This document shows positions 25,636 through 34,310 of a stretch of 34,686 nucleotides of DNA, piece by piece. Position 1 is the first letter of the stretch, and every line of letters begins with the position of its first letter. Both the position numbers and the translations under genes were made by a program. Source of the stretch: Phycisphaerae bacterium (GTDB lineage Bacteria > Planctomycetota > Phycisphaerae > Phycisphaerales > SM1A02); NCBI GenBank assembly GCA_002716385.1, contig PBAX01000016.1:1-34686 (forward strand). The letters run 5' to 3'. The notes under the pieces are model-generated. The model had not been told where the DNA came from. It ran no database searches and worked only from the letters and a program-made list of their open reading frames with translations.

Positions 25636-26648
25636 TGACCGATCGACTCGGCCTTCGGATCACGCTGCATCAAACGCTCAATGGCTTTACGTGGATCCAA
25701 CCCCTCAAAGAGAATGGCATGGATCGCGCGGGTGATGGGCATCTCCACTGAATGACGATCCGCCAGCATCACCATTGAGCGTGTCGTCGCGACCCCCTCG
25801 ATCACGGAACCGCTCGATTCCAGAAACGCATCAAGTGTCATCCCACCCCCAATCGCTTCGCCACAGGTTCGGTTGCGACCATGTGGGCTGAAGCAGGTCG
25901 TGGCAAGATCGCCAACACCCGCCACTCCGAAGAATGTCTCCGGTCTGGCACCCATGGCCTCGCCCAGCGCGGTGATCTCCGAGAGCCCTCTGGCCAGAAC
26001 AGCTGACTTGGCATTGTCACCTGCCCCCAGACCGTCGACCATTCCCGCCGCCAACGCGATGACGTTCTTCGCGGCACCGGCAAGCTCGACACCGAGGAGG
26101 TCATCGTGCGTGTAGATTCGCATCCATGGAACCTGCAGCCAGGCTTGCACCTGTTTCGAAACAGACAGGTCAACGGCTGCCGCCACCATCACAGCAGGAA
26201 GATGGGCGACCAGTTCGGTCGCGATGGTCGGTCCGGACAAGGCGCACATCGAACCCGGAACGAGACCTGCCTGTTCAATGACACTGGACATGATCTCCGT
26301 GGGACGCAGCAAGGTCTCGTTCTCGATGCCCTTGGCGACACTGACGATGGGGGTACCCCCTATCCCAGATCCAAGCCTTTCCCAGACCGGTCGGATGAAC
26401 TGCGTCGGAATGGCATTGACGATCAGAGACGCACCATCCAGAGCCGCATCGGCATCAGCGAGAATCTGAATGGACGGATCGACCTCCATGCCTTCCAGTC
26501 GCGGCGTCCTCCGAGTGGCCGCCAGAACCTCCACATTCTCGGGAAATGGCCCCCATACGCGGACGGTGGACTCCCCCCGCTGGAAGGCATCGGCCATGAC
26601 CAAACCCATCTGACCGTCCCCAATGACCGTGACTATCCGCTCTTGCAT
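25632..26648 (-). CDS. gpsA: Glycerol-3-phosphate dehydrogenase [NAD(P)+]
   Basis: A 338-residue enzyme that reduces dihydroxyacetone phosphate to sn-glycerol 3-phosphate for phospholipid synthesis. The dinucleotide-binding loop reads IGDGQMG, a variant of the usual GxGxxG. Next come VSVAKGIE, SGPTIATEL, the catalytic Lys in ELAGAAKNVIALAAGM, GLSEI, and GVAGVGDLATTCFSP...GRN with SVIEGVATT. The start at 26648 is preferred to the ATG at 26672 because GGAGGT lies about 9 bases upstream. It converges on the HPr gene, overlapping by four bases, and is divergent from the P-type ATPase gene. Confidence 0.95.
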   Translation of the reverse strand: MQERIVTVIGDGQMGLVMADAFQRGESTVRVWGPFPENVEVLAATRRTPRLEGMEVDPSIQILADADAALDGASLIVNAIPTQFIRPVWERLGSGIGGTPIVSVAKGIENETLLRPTEIMSSVIEQAGLVPGSMCALSGPTIATELVAHLPAVMVAAAVDLSVSKQVQAWLQVPWMRIYTHDDLLGVELAGAAKNVIALAAGMVDGLGAGDNAKSAVLARGLSEITALGEAMGARPETFFGVAGVGDLATTCFSPHGRNRTCGEAIGGGMTLDAFLESSGSVIEGVATTRSMVMLADRHSVEMPITRAIHAILFEGLDPRKAIERLMQRDPKAESIGH

Positions 26649-26768
26649 GGCTGCTGAACCTCCACAAGGCATTGTGCCGGTTTATGGGTCCGAAAACCAC
26701 CCGGAATGAACTTCAAGCCCATCAAATACGTATCTGGCCAGATGGCCCCGGCACCCAATCTTCGAGTC

Positions 26769-26774
26769 TATACT
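26769..26774 (+). promoter_or_regulatory. Candidate -10 box for the P-type ATPase gene
   Basis: TATACT at 26769-26774 matches five of six consensus bases and lies 40 bases before the GTG start. No good -35 hexamer stands at normal spacing, so the promoter might depend on an activator or use another sigma factor. It lies in the 165-bp gap divergent from gpsA. Confidence 0.3.
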
Positions 26775-26813
26775 TCGCGTGTCAAATAAGAGCGTTCCCA
26801 GTCGAGGAACCTA

Positions 26814-28874
26814 GTGCTAGCCGAGAAAGCGTCCATGAACCAAGCCCAAGGTACCGCGAACCCCACTCAGACCACCATCAAGCCTGAAACACCTCAGCTG
26901 GCTCTTGAAGCCGGCAGTGGAGCAGAGGGCCTTGAACGCAAACTCTTGATCGCGTTGTGTGGTGGTGTTCTTCTGGCTTCGTCGTGGATCGCCAAACTCG
27001 TCGGAATCAAGGCCGAGATCGCCCAGTTCCCCGCCTTCATCGGATCGGTGATCCTAGTCATTCCTCTTGTGCTCGGCGCCTGGCGGGAGATCGGCCGAGG
27101 ACGTCCCTCAAGTGATTCACTAGCTTCTCTGGCCGTCTTGGCAGCCATGGCCTCCCAGATGTATCTCGCTGCAGGCTTTCTGGCCTTGTTCCTGTGGATG
27201 GCGAACCTGATCCTGAGCCGCACTGCATGGGGCGCGCAAAGAGCTATTCGAGAACTGCTGGATCTCACCCCTGATATCGCGAGACTTGTCAAGGATGATG
27301 GTTCCGAACAAGAAGTTTCCCTGTCGGAAGTTTCCGTTGGTGATCGAGTCCGCGTTCGTCCTGGAGAAAACCTTCCCGTGGACGGCCGTGTCCTCAGCGG
27401 CGCCTCGAACATCAATCAGGCGTCACTCACCGGTGAAGCCGTGCCGATCGAGGTGCGTGAGGGATCCGAGGTGTATGCCGGTACGACCAACCTGACAGGT
27501 CAGATCGAACTCCAAGTCACGGCCATTGCCGGCGAAACGACCATTGGCAAGGTCGAGGAACTGATCCGGGAAGCGGAATCAAGCAAGACAAGTCGGCAGG
27601 AAGTCATCGAACAGCTGGCTGGGTACTACTTCTGGGTGGTCATCATGGTCGCCGCACTGGTCTGGTTCTTCACCATTCGACATGCTGACGAGGCCATCCG
27701 GGCTCAGGCCTCGCTTCGGGCCATCACCGTTCTGGTGGTGACCTGTCCTGGTGGTCTGCTGATATCCCATCCAACTGCGATGGTCGCAGCCTTTGCCGCC
27801 GCCGCCCGTCTGGGCATCATGATCAAGCAGACACGCACGCTGGAAGCCGCCGCTGACGTCGACACGATCGTTATGGACAAGACCGGCACGTTGACGACGG
27901 GACGTTTCGAGGTCAGCCGCCTGAATCCGGCCGAAGGCATCGAGGGCGCTGCCCTGCTACAGGCCGCTGCCGACGGTGAACAGCATTCAAACCATCCACT
28001 GGCCCGTTCGATTCTCGAGACGGCCGAAAAGGCCCGCATAACACCTCGTGATATCGAGAGCTACGAGGAGCTCCACGGACGCGGAGTAGTCGCACACGCA
28101 TCCGATGGGGATGTGCATGTCGGTAGATCAGCCTGGATCAGCGAACTCAACCCGGATGTGGCCGAAGAGGCCCAGGCACTGGATGAGAAGCTGGCGGGTA
28201 TGTCCGGCGTTCATGTCATGCAGGGTGGACGCTATCTCGGAGCCGTTGGTCTTGAGGACAAGCTTCGACGTCACGCCACAGAAGCCATATCGGATCTAAG
28301 AAAACTGGGATGCCGACGGGTCTGCATCTTCACTGGTGACCGTCTTTCGGTAGCGAAGCGAGTCGGTCAGGCCGTGGGTGTGGACGCCATCGAGGCTGAA
28401 TGCCTTCCGGAAGAAAAACACGAGGAACTCAAGTACCTCATCAAACGTGGGCACAGGACACTTGTTGTCGGCGACGGCATCAATGACGGACCGATTCTGG
28501 CGACTGCCGATGTCGGTGTCGCCATGGGACTTTCCGGATCGGATATCGCCACCAACTCCGCAGGCGTAGCGCTGATGAACGACGATCTGAGACACATACC
28601 GTTCCTGCTGTCGCTGGCCAGAAAGTCACGAAGCGTCATCAGCCAGAACATCGGCATGTCCCTGATGCTGGCCCTCATCGGCCTGGCGCTGGCAGCCACC
28701 GGAACGATCCTGAATCTCTGGCTTGCACCGTTCTACTACGCCCTTGGCTACGTTGTCGTCATCTTCAACAGCCTTAGGCTCGTACGATTCGGGGAGGAAT
28801 TCTCCGAACAGGAACAGGAACGGCAACGCATCGAGGCCAGCCGGGTCTCCAAGCCAGTTCGTCAACTTGCCTGA
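26814..28874 (+). CDS. P1B-type (heavy-metal) P-type ATPase with CPG motif
   Basis: A 686-residue P-type ATPase of the metal-transporting P1B layout. Four N-terminal membrane segments (about residues 43-155) precede an actuator domain with TGEA at 206-209. Two more membrane segments follow, the second holding the ion-site motif. Then come the phosphorylation site DKTGT (Asp355), the P1B-specific His-Pro pair at 394-395, GDGIND at 553-558, and two last segments. No N-terminal HMA metal-binding domain is present. The ion-site motif is TCPGGLLISHPTA (Cys311-Pro-Gly), not the usual CPC, SPC, or CPH, and His319 stands where Thr is common. The metal is therefore unknown. GTG at 26814 has GAGG 6 bases upstream; ATG 26835 is an alternative. 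The stop abuts the aldolase stop. Confidence 0.9.
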   Translation: MLAEKASMNQAQGTANPTQTTIKPETPQLALEAGSGAEGLERKLLIALCGGVLLASSWIAKLVGIKAEIAQFPAFIGSVILVIPLVLGAWREIGRGRPSSDSLASLAVLAAMASQMYLAAGFLALFLWMANLILSRTAWGAQRAIRELLDLTPDIARLVKDDGSEQEVSLSEVSVGDRVRVRPGENLPVDGRVLSGASNINQASLTGEAVPIEVREGSEVYAGTTNLTGQIELQVTAIAGETTIGKVEELIREAESSKTSRQEVIEQLAGYYFWVVIMVAALVWFFTIRHADEAIRAQASLRAITVLVVTCPGGLLISHPTAMVAAFAAAARLGIMIKQTRTLEAAADVDTIVMDKTGTLTTGRFEVSRLNPAEGIEGAALLQAAADGEQHSNHPLARSILETAEKARITPRDIESYEELHGRGVVAHASDGDVHVGRSAWISELNPDVAEEAQALDEKLAGMSGVHVMQGGRYLGAVGLEDKLRRHATEAISDLRKLGCRRVCIFTGDRLSVAKRVGQAVGVDAIEAECLPEEKHEELKYLIKRGHRTLVVGDGINDGPILATADVGVAMGLSGSDIATNSAGVALMNDDLRHIPFLLSLARKSRSVISQNIGMSLMLALIGLALAATGTILNLWLAPFYYALGYVVVIFNSLRLVRFGEEFSEQEQERQRIEASRVSKPVRQLA

Positions 28875-29954
28875 TCAGGCAATGGTGATGCGATCGTCCA
28901 GATAGACGTCCTGAATGGTGTTGAGGAGTCTCACACCTTCATCCATGGGCCTCTGGAACGCCTTGCGACCTGAAATCAGACCGGTCCCCCCGGCTCGCTT
29001 GTTGACGACCGCAGTATGAACCGCCTGTCCGAAATCATCCTTGCCACTAGCGCCGCCTGAATTGATCATTCCTGCCCGACCCATGTAGCAATTGGCGATC
29101 TGCCAACGGCAGAGATCGATCGGATGATCCGTGCACAGATCGGTATACATCCGCTCGTCGTACTTGCCGTACGGACCGTGAGCCTCGTTCATGGCTATAT
29201 AGCCGCCGTTGAGTGTGGCCTGCTTCTGCTTGATGATGTCCGCCTCGATGGTGACACCAAGGTGATTCGCCTGACCGGTCAGATCAGCAGATGAGTGGTA
29301 GTCCTTGCCGTCGATCTTGAAGTCGGGGCTCCGAAGATAGCACCACAGGATGGTCGCCATTCCCAGTTCATGGGCCATCTGGAAGGCTTCCGCAACCTCG
29401 ATGATCTGTCGTCTGGATTCGTCGGAACCGAAGTAGATCGTCGCCCCGACAGCAGTCGCGCCAAGGTTCCAGGCTTCCTGGACCGTTCCGAACATGACCT
29501 GATCGAACTGATTGGGTGAAGTGAGAAGCTCGTTGTGGTTGATCTTGCAGATGAAGGGAATCTTGTGGGCATATTGCCTGCTGACTGATCCCAGTACACC
29601 GAAAGTCGTCGCCACTGCGTTGCAACCACCTTCAATGGCCAGCTTGATGATGTTCTCTCCATCGAAATACAGGGGGTTCGCGGAGAAGGAGGCCGCAGCT
29701 GAATGCTCGATGCCCTGATCGACCGGCAGGATCGACATGTACCCGCTTCCGCCAAGCCGACCATGCCCGTAGAGGGCCTGCAGAGATTTCAGGACCTGGG
29801 GGTTCCGATCACTGTCCTTCCAGCATCGATCGACGAAATCGGGGCCCGGCAGGTGCAGCAGATCCTTCTTCATGATGGCTTCATGGGACAGAAGCGAATC
29901 CGCAGCGTCTCCAAGCAGTTCAATCACATCAGCTGATTTGGCACTCGAGGTCAT
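28875..29954 (-). CDS. fbaB: Class I fructose-bisphosphate aldolase (FbaB type)
   Basis: A 359-residue class I (Schiff-base) aldolase of the FbaB/DhnA type, closely following the E. coli FbaB pattern: PVDQGIEH near residue 77, [31 protein letters not shown], the Schiff-base Lys242 in ADIIKQK, then [17 protein letters not shown] and [12 protein letters not shown] at the end. It cleaves fructose 1,6-bisphosphate in glycolysis or acts in reverse in gluconeogenesis. AGGAGA lies about 8 bases before the ATG. A possible extended -10 (TGGTATCGT, 30007-29999) lies upstream. Its TGA lies directly beside the P-type ATPase TGA in the palindrome TGATCA. It is divergent from mnmA. Confidence 0.96.
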   Translation of the reverse strand: MTSSAKSADVIELLGDAADSLLSHEAIMKKDLLHLPGPDFVDRCWKDSDRNPQVLKSLQALYGHGRLGGSGYMSILPVDQGIEHSAAASFSANPLYFDGENIIKLAIEGGCNAVATTFGVLGSVSRQYAHKIPFICKINHNELLTSPNQFDQVMFGTVQEAWNLGATAVGATIYFGSDESRRQIIEVAEAFQMAHELGMATILWCYLRSPDFKIDGKDYHSSADLTGQANHLGVTIEADIIKQKQATLNGGYIAMNEAHGPYGKYDERMYTDLCTDHPIDLCRWQIANCYMGRAGMINSGGASGKDDFGQAVHTAVVNKRAGGTGLISGRKAFQRPMDEGVRLLNTIQDVYLDDRITIA

Positions 29955-30060
29955 TGGGCATCTCCTGGCTAGAAGGTGGGTTGGTCCTGAGGCATGTCAC
30001 GATACCATGTGTGATCAGCCCCTGAATCCCCCATCGGGATCCCGGGCCGGATGAGTGCCC

Positions 30061-31206
30061 ATGAACAGCCCTGGAGAAACTCGCAAGGTATTGCTGGCCA
30101 TGTCTGGAGGCGTTGATTCCTCCGTCGCCGCCGTTCTTCTCAAGGAGGAGGGCTGGGATGTGGTCGGCTGTTTCATGCGGCTGGGCTCTCCCGGAGAGGA
30201 ACTGGACGAGCAGAACTCGACCTGCGACACCTCGAAGATCAAGATCGGCCATCAGGGCTGCTGCTCGATCAATGATGCACAGGATGCCCGCACGGTAGCA
30301 GCCAGACTGGACATCCCCTTCTACGTGCTGAACTTCAAGGAGGACTTCGGTCGTGTGATCGACTACTTCCAATCGGAGTACCACGCCGGCCGTACGCCAA
30401 ACCCATGTGTTCGTTGCAATGACTGGCTCAAGTTCGGTCGACTTCACGACTATGCCCGCCAGATCGGCGCCAGCCATGTCGCCAGTGGGCACTATGCGAG
30501 ACTCAAGGGGCATGGCTTGGAACGAAGACTGTGTCGAGGCGTGGATGAATCAAAGGATCAGAGCTACGTCCTCTTCGGTGCCGAGCCCCAACGACTGGAA
30601 GAGATGATTCTGCCCATCGGGGATCTGACCAAGGACCACGTACGCGAAATCGCACGATCGCATGATCTGCCTGTCTTCAACAAGCCCGACTCGCAGGAGA
30701 TCTGCTTCGTTCCCGACAACGACTATGCGAATCTTCTCAAGCGAACAGATCCGGAAAGCATGCAACCGGGGAACATCGTCACGACCGAAGGCGAGGTCAT
30801 AGGCCAGCATGAAGGGCATCAGAACTTCACCATCGGACAGAGACGTGGACTGGGTGTCGCCACGGGCATGCCGCTGTATGTCATCAACCGTGATCCAGTA
30901 TCCAATCAGGTGATGGTCGGCCATCGCGAGAATCTCGATTCCAATGGATTGCTGGCTGATCAGGCCAACTGGTTCATATCGCCCCCCGAGGATTGGATCC
31001 CCTGCCGGGCACAGATTCGATACAACGCTTCGCCCGTTCCGGCTCGCGTGAAGACGACGGCATCGGACCGGTTCGTCGTCGAATTCGCCTCCCCCCAGAT
31101 GGCGGTCGCCCCGGGGCAGGCCGTCGTGTGCTACCACGATGATGTCGTGATTGGTGGAGGCTGGATTCAGCAGCCTCTGATGAACGTCGACGAGCAACAG
31201 GACTAG
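30061..31206 (+). CDS. mnmA: tRNA-specific 2-thiouridylase MnmA
   Basis: A 381-residue enzyme that thiolates U34 of Lys, Glu and Gln tRNAs. The PP-loop AMSGGVDSS is near residue 14. The catalytic cysteines are Cys119 in NPCVRCND and Cys215 in SQEICFVPD. E. coli MnmA has Asp at the place of Cys116, so this protein carries a CXXC pair. A loop near residues 42-70 with several Cys (STCDTSK, HQGCCS) is longer than usual. The C-terminal beta domains (IGQRRGLGVATG, VGHREN) are complete. The ATG at 30061 is chosen over GTG 30055. The ggt gene follows after 13 bases. Confidence 0.95.
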   Translation: MNSPGETRKVLLAMSGGVDSSVAAVLLKEEGWDVVGCFMRLGSPGEELDEQNSTCDTSKIKIGHQGCCSINDAQDARTVAARLDIPFYVLNFKEDFGRVIDYFQSEYHAGRTPNPCVRCNDWLKFGRLHDYARQIGASHVASGHYARLKGHGLERRLCRGVDESKDQSYVLFGAEPQRLEEMILPIGDLTKDHVREIARSHDLPVFNKPDSQEICFVPDNDYANLLKRTDPESMQPGNIVTTEGEVIGQHEGHQNFTIGQRRGLGVATGMPLYVINRDPVSNQVMVGHRENLDSNGLLADQANWFISPPEDWIPCRAQIRYNASPVPARVKTTASDRFVVEFASPQMAVAPGQAVVCYHDDVVIGGGWIQQPLMNVDEQQD

Positions 31207-31219
31207 ACGCGGATTCATC

Positions 31220-32794
31220 ATGTCCATTTCTCTTCGATACGATTCGAGAAGACAACCCGTGCTGGCCAGACAGATGGTCGCCACAAGCCAGCCACTGGCC
31301 ACTCAGGCCGGGCTTGAGATAATGCGACGAGGTGGCAATGCCATCGATGCCGCCATCGCGACAGCCATCACGCTCACCGTGGTCGAACCGACATCCAACG
31401 GTCTCGGAAGCGATGCCTTCGCGATGGTCTGGCATGAAGGAACGTTGCATGGCATCAATGCCTCTGGCAGATCGCCCAAACGACTTCAACCTGATGAACT
31501 CCCCGATGGCCGGATGCCTTCGCTGGGCTGGCTGACCGTGACGGTCCCCGGCGCCGTATCGGCCTGGATGCGACTGTCCGAGAGATTCGGAGATCTACCG
31601 TTCGACTGTCTCTTCGATGCCGCGATTGACTATGCACGCAATGGATTCCCCGTGTCTCCACTGACGGCTTCCAGCTGGTCGCGAGCCTCGAAACGCTATG
31701 CGGATTTCCAGGAGTGGCAGCGAGTCTTTGCCCCGGGGGGAAAGACACCTGGAGCAGGAGACGTGTTCCGGAATCCGGATCAGGCTCGTACACTCGAGAA
31801 GATCGCCCAGACCGCTGGAAAGGACTTCTACGAGGGCGCGCTCGCCGAGAGAATCGCCTCCGTATCGCAAAGGGACGGCGGCGTGCTTCACCTCGATGAC
31901 ATGACCAGTCATCAACCGCTTGACACCGATGTCATGCAGGTTGATTTTGCCGGCTCTCAGGTTCATGAGATGCCACCCAATGGTCAGGGAATAGCGGCCC
32001 TCATTGGTTTGGGGATTCTTGATCAACTCGATAACGCAGATGGTGATCCGGATGATCCGCATGTGATCCACCGACAGATCGAGTCCATGAAGATCGGTTT
32101 GTCTGATGCGTTTCGCATAGTGACCGATCCGGACAAGGTTCCCGAGGATCCAAATGAACTCCTGAAGACGAGTCGACTTCAGAGACATGCCGACAGCATC
32201 GGCACAAACGCGACGAACCTGACGTTCCCCTGGCCTGAATGGAGTTCTACCGTCTACCTCGCTACCGCTGATTCCAAGGGAAACATGGTGTCGTTCATAC
32301 AGTCCAATTTCGAAGGATTCGGCAGTGGCGTCGTCGTCGAGGGAACCGGCATAGCGATGCAGAATCGAGCAACCGGATTCAATCCCGATCCGGATCATCC
32401 CGGCGGCATCTCAGGATCGACCAGACCGTTCCACACGATTATTCCCGGATTCGTCACGAGAGCCGATCAGGCGGAAATGGCCTTCGGGGTGATGGGCGGA
32501 CCAATGCAGGCTCAGGGACATCTGCAGCTGGCCTACCGATGCCTCGCAGCCGGACAGAATCCCCAGGAAGGACTCGATGCGCCAAGATGGCGATTGCTGG
32601 GTGGTCGTCGAGTCGTGGTTGAACCGGGAATCCCGAAATCCGTGATCGCCCAACTCGTGGATCGAGGGCATGAAGTAAGCGTGGCTGATGTTCGTTCGGT
32701 GCGATTCGGTGGCGGGCAGGCGGTCCAAAGGCATGCTGATGCATGGCTTGGAGCCAGTGATTCCCGTCGTGATGGACAAGCCGCTGGCTTCTGA
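31220..32794 (+). CDS. Gamma-glutamyltransferase family protein (YwrD-like)
   Basis: A 524-residue Ntn-hydrolase of the gamma-glutamyltransferase family. GGNAIDAAIATAITLTVVEP near residue 38 starts the large subunit. The likely autocleavage and nucleophile residue is Thr344 in SSTVYLATAD, followed by GNMVSFIQSNFEGFGSGVV. FGGGQAV and SRRDGQAAGF close the small subunit. No signal peptide is seen, unlike secreted GGTs of glutathione breakdown, and the Thr context (STVYLA) is of the YwrD-like branch. The substrate could be glutathione or another gamma-glutamyl compound in the cytoplasm. It lies 13 bases after mnmA and probably shares its transcript. Confidence 0.92.
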   Translation: MSISLRYDSRRQPVLARQMVATSQPLATQAGLEIMRRGGNAIDAAIATAITLTVVEPTSNGLGSDAFAMVWHEGTLHGINASGRSPKRLQPDELPDGRMPSLGWLTVTVPGAVSAWMRLSERFGDLPFDCLFDAAIDYARNGFPVSPLTASSWSRASKRYADFQEWQRVFAPGGKTPGAGDVFRNPDQARTLEKIAQTAGKDFYEGALAERIASVSQRDGGVLHLDDMTSHQPLDTDVMQVDFAGSQVHEMPPNGQGIAALIGLGILDQLDNADGDPDDPHVIHRQIESMKIGLSDAFRIVTDPDKVPEDPNELLKTSRLQRHADSIGTNATNLTFPWPEWSSTVYLATADSKGNMVSFIQSNFEGFGSGVVVEGTGIAMQNRATGFNPDPDHPGGISGSTRPFHTIIPGFVTRADQAEMAFGVMGGPMQAQGHLQLAYRCLAAGQNPQEGLDAPRWRLLGGRRVVVEPGIPKSVIAQLVDRGHEVSVADVRSVRFGGGQAVQRHADAWLGASDSRRDGQAAGF

Positions 32795-32887
32795 TGCCGC
32801 TAGAGCCGGAACCCAATCTTCAGCGGATGATCTGAACAGGTTGTGGATCAACGCCCTGAATGATTCTCCGGCTACTATCCGTGCAAC

Positions 32888-33874
32888 ATGCTCATCTATG
32901 CAGGTATCGATGAAGCCGGGTATGGACCGATGCTTGGCCCGCTATGCGTGGGAAGCAGCGTCTTTCTCATGGAGTCCCATGAGGACGATGGCCGTGTGCC
33001 CGATCTCTGGAAGCATCTTGAACGTGTCGTCAGTCGGCAGCTGAGCAAGGCCAAGGGGCGGATCACCATCACCGACTCGAAGAAGCTCAAGGGGGCTCGG
33101 TCAGGCCAATCCCATCCGCTTCGCCATCTCGAGCGTGGTGTCCTGACCTGCCTTGGAGCCATGGAAACGGACAGCAGTCTGCTCGACTCGCTTACGGAAG
33201 ACGATTTTTTCGAACGTCTAGGAATCGAGGTTCCGGATCATCCCTGGTATGGGGACGCCGGGGCATTGCCGGTGGCTTCGGATGTCGGCATGCTTCGAAT
33301 CGATTCGGGCAGAATGCGACGGGCAATGAAGGAAAGCGGTATTCGCTGTGTCGCCCTCCGGTGCGAAGCACTGGATGCCGGTGATTTCAACCGGAAGATC
33401 GATCAGATTCACAACAAGTCTGGAGTGAACATGCACCTGGTCATCCGTCAGGCGGAGGCCATCTGGAAGAGATTTCCGGGGGAAAGACCGCGAATCGTCG
33501 TCGATCGGCAAGGCGGGAAGACCTCCTACCGATCGGATCTGAGAACGGCCTGGCCGGAGGCCCGCATCAAGGTGGTTCACGAGTCGCCCGAGCTGAGCCG
33601 GTACGAGCTGGAACTGCCGGGCAGAGGCGCAATGGTGATGATTTTCACCGCTGAGTCCGAGATTCATCACCTTCCTGTGGCTCTGGCATCGATGACAGCC
33701 AAATATTCCCGCGAATTGATGATGGGGCGGATGAACCGTTTCTTTCTCAGAAGGCAGCCGGGCATTCGAGCAACCGCTGGATATGTCGAGGATGCCAGAC
33801 GCTACCTCGCGGAGATCGAACCAGTGCTTGAAACGGACCGTATCGAACGTACAGACCTGATTCGGTGCTGTTGA
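32888..33874 (+). CDS. RNase HII/HIII-like protein, divergent
   Basis: A 328-residue protein with an RNase H2-type core. The N-terminal motif AGIDEAGYGPMLGPL holds the acidic pair Asp8-Glu9 in the place of GIDEAGRGPLAGP. ITDSKKLKG (61-69) matches the next family motif. IVVDRQGGKTSY gives Asp206, and LASMTAKYSREL gives Lys272 and Glu276 where RNase HII has an AKVxRD-like segment with Asp. A spacer of over 100 residues between the second and third motifs is much longer than in RNase HII. It may cleave RNA in RNA-DNA hybrids or have taken another nuclease role. It is preceded by a 93-bp gap after ggt and followed by the long fusA leader. Confidence 0.75.
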   Translation: MLIYAGIDEAGYGPMLGPLCVGSSVFLMESHEDDGRVPDLWKHLERVVSRQLSKAKGRITITDSKKLKGARSGQSHPLRHLERGVLTCLGAMETDSSLLDSLTEDDFFERLGIEVPDHPWYGDAGALPVASDVGMLRIDSGRMRRAMKESGIRCVALRCEALDAGDFNRKIDQIHNKSGVNMHLVIRQAEAIWKRFPGERPRIVVDRQGGKTSYRSDLRTAWPEARIKVVHESPELSRYELELPGRGAMVMIFTAESEIHHLPVALASMTAKYSRELMMGRMNRFFLRRQPGIRATAGYVEDARRYLAEIEPVLETDRIERTDLIRCC

Positions 33875-33940
33875 AACACCTGAAACGGCCCAAATGTGTC
33901 TATTCGGGGCTTCTTCAGCACGAATAGAACGCAAAATGGA

Positions 33941-33968
33941 TTGACCAAGGCAGAGAAACCGATATCCT
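33941..33968 (+). promoter_or_regulatory. Candidate fusA promoter
   Basis: TTGACC at 33941-33946 and TATCCT at 33963-33968 are separated by 16 bases, each one or two changes from the sigma70 consensus. Transcription from here would give a leader of about 335 bases before fusA, covering all the hairpins listed for the region. Confidence 0.4.
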
Positions 33969-34223
33969 GCTGTGTTCAGCCCTGTTCGATGCAAGGCTTC
34001 ATTTCAAATGGCGGACTTCGCCCACATGCCGAATCCGGTTCTGTGGGCCCTACTGCGAGGGAGAACCCATGCAGTTCGAAGATGATGAGGAGACCGCCCG
34101 GTCGCGCTGAAACCCGTTCGACGGGCCCGGCGAGATTGGCCGGGCGACGAAGAGCGGATCGAAACGGACGTCCAGAACGTTCAGGCGTATAGGCCAAACC
34201 GATCCCAAATTGATTTGAAGAGC

Positions 34224-34241
34224 TGCACCACGGCTGGTGCA
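34224..34241 (+). other. Perfect hairpin in the fusA leader
   Basis: TGCACCA and TGGTGCA form a 7-bp perfect stem with the loop CGGC, 70 bases before the fusA start. No T-run follows, so a terminator is unlikely. It may be part of a translational control structure together with the GATCC/GGATC stem just downstream. Confidence 0.45.
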
Positions 34242-34310
34242 CTCCGTGAAGCAGGTGATCCGTGGTGGATCTCCAAAACCCGTGCAAATGCACTTTATTG
34301 AGTGAATGAC

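Larger units (their letters stand above)
33875..34310 (+). other. Long leader region before fusA with several hairpins
   Basis: A 436-bp stretch without a supported gene. It holds a candidate promoter (33941-33968) and, nearer to fusA, four perfect inverted repeats: CCCGT/ACGGG (34113-34125), GCCCGGC/GCCGGGC (34125-34145), TGCACCA/TGGTGCA (34224-34241) and GATCC/GGATC (34257-34271). The last two lie within 90 bases of the fusA start. No tRNA and no riboswitch class that I know was recognised. Small open frames here show no protein-like character. A regulatory 5' UTR for EF-G is the simplest reading. Confidence 0.5.

Noticed and set aside
32688..33044. A 118-codon plus-strand frame spanning the end of the GGT gene and the start of the next gene
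   Set aside because: It overlaps two supported genes in another frame and has no recognisable features.
33218..33994. A 258-codon open frame on the minus strand
   Set aside because: It is antisense to the RNase H2-like gene, runs on into the leader and shows no known motif.
33875..34310. A tRNA in the fusA leader, suggested by a GTTCGA in a small stem
   Set aside because: The stem has a 3-base loop, no acceptor or anticodon arms fit around it, and neither strand gives a cloverleaf.
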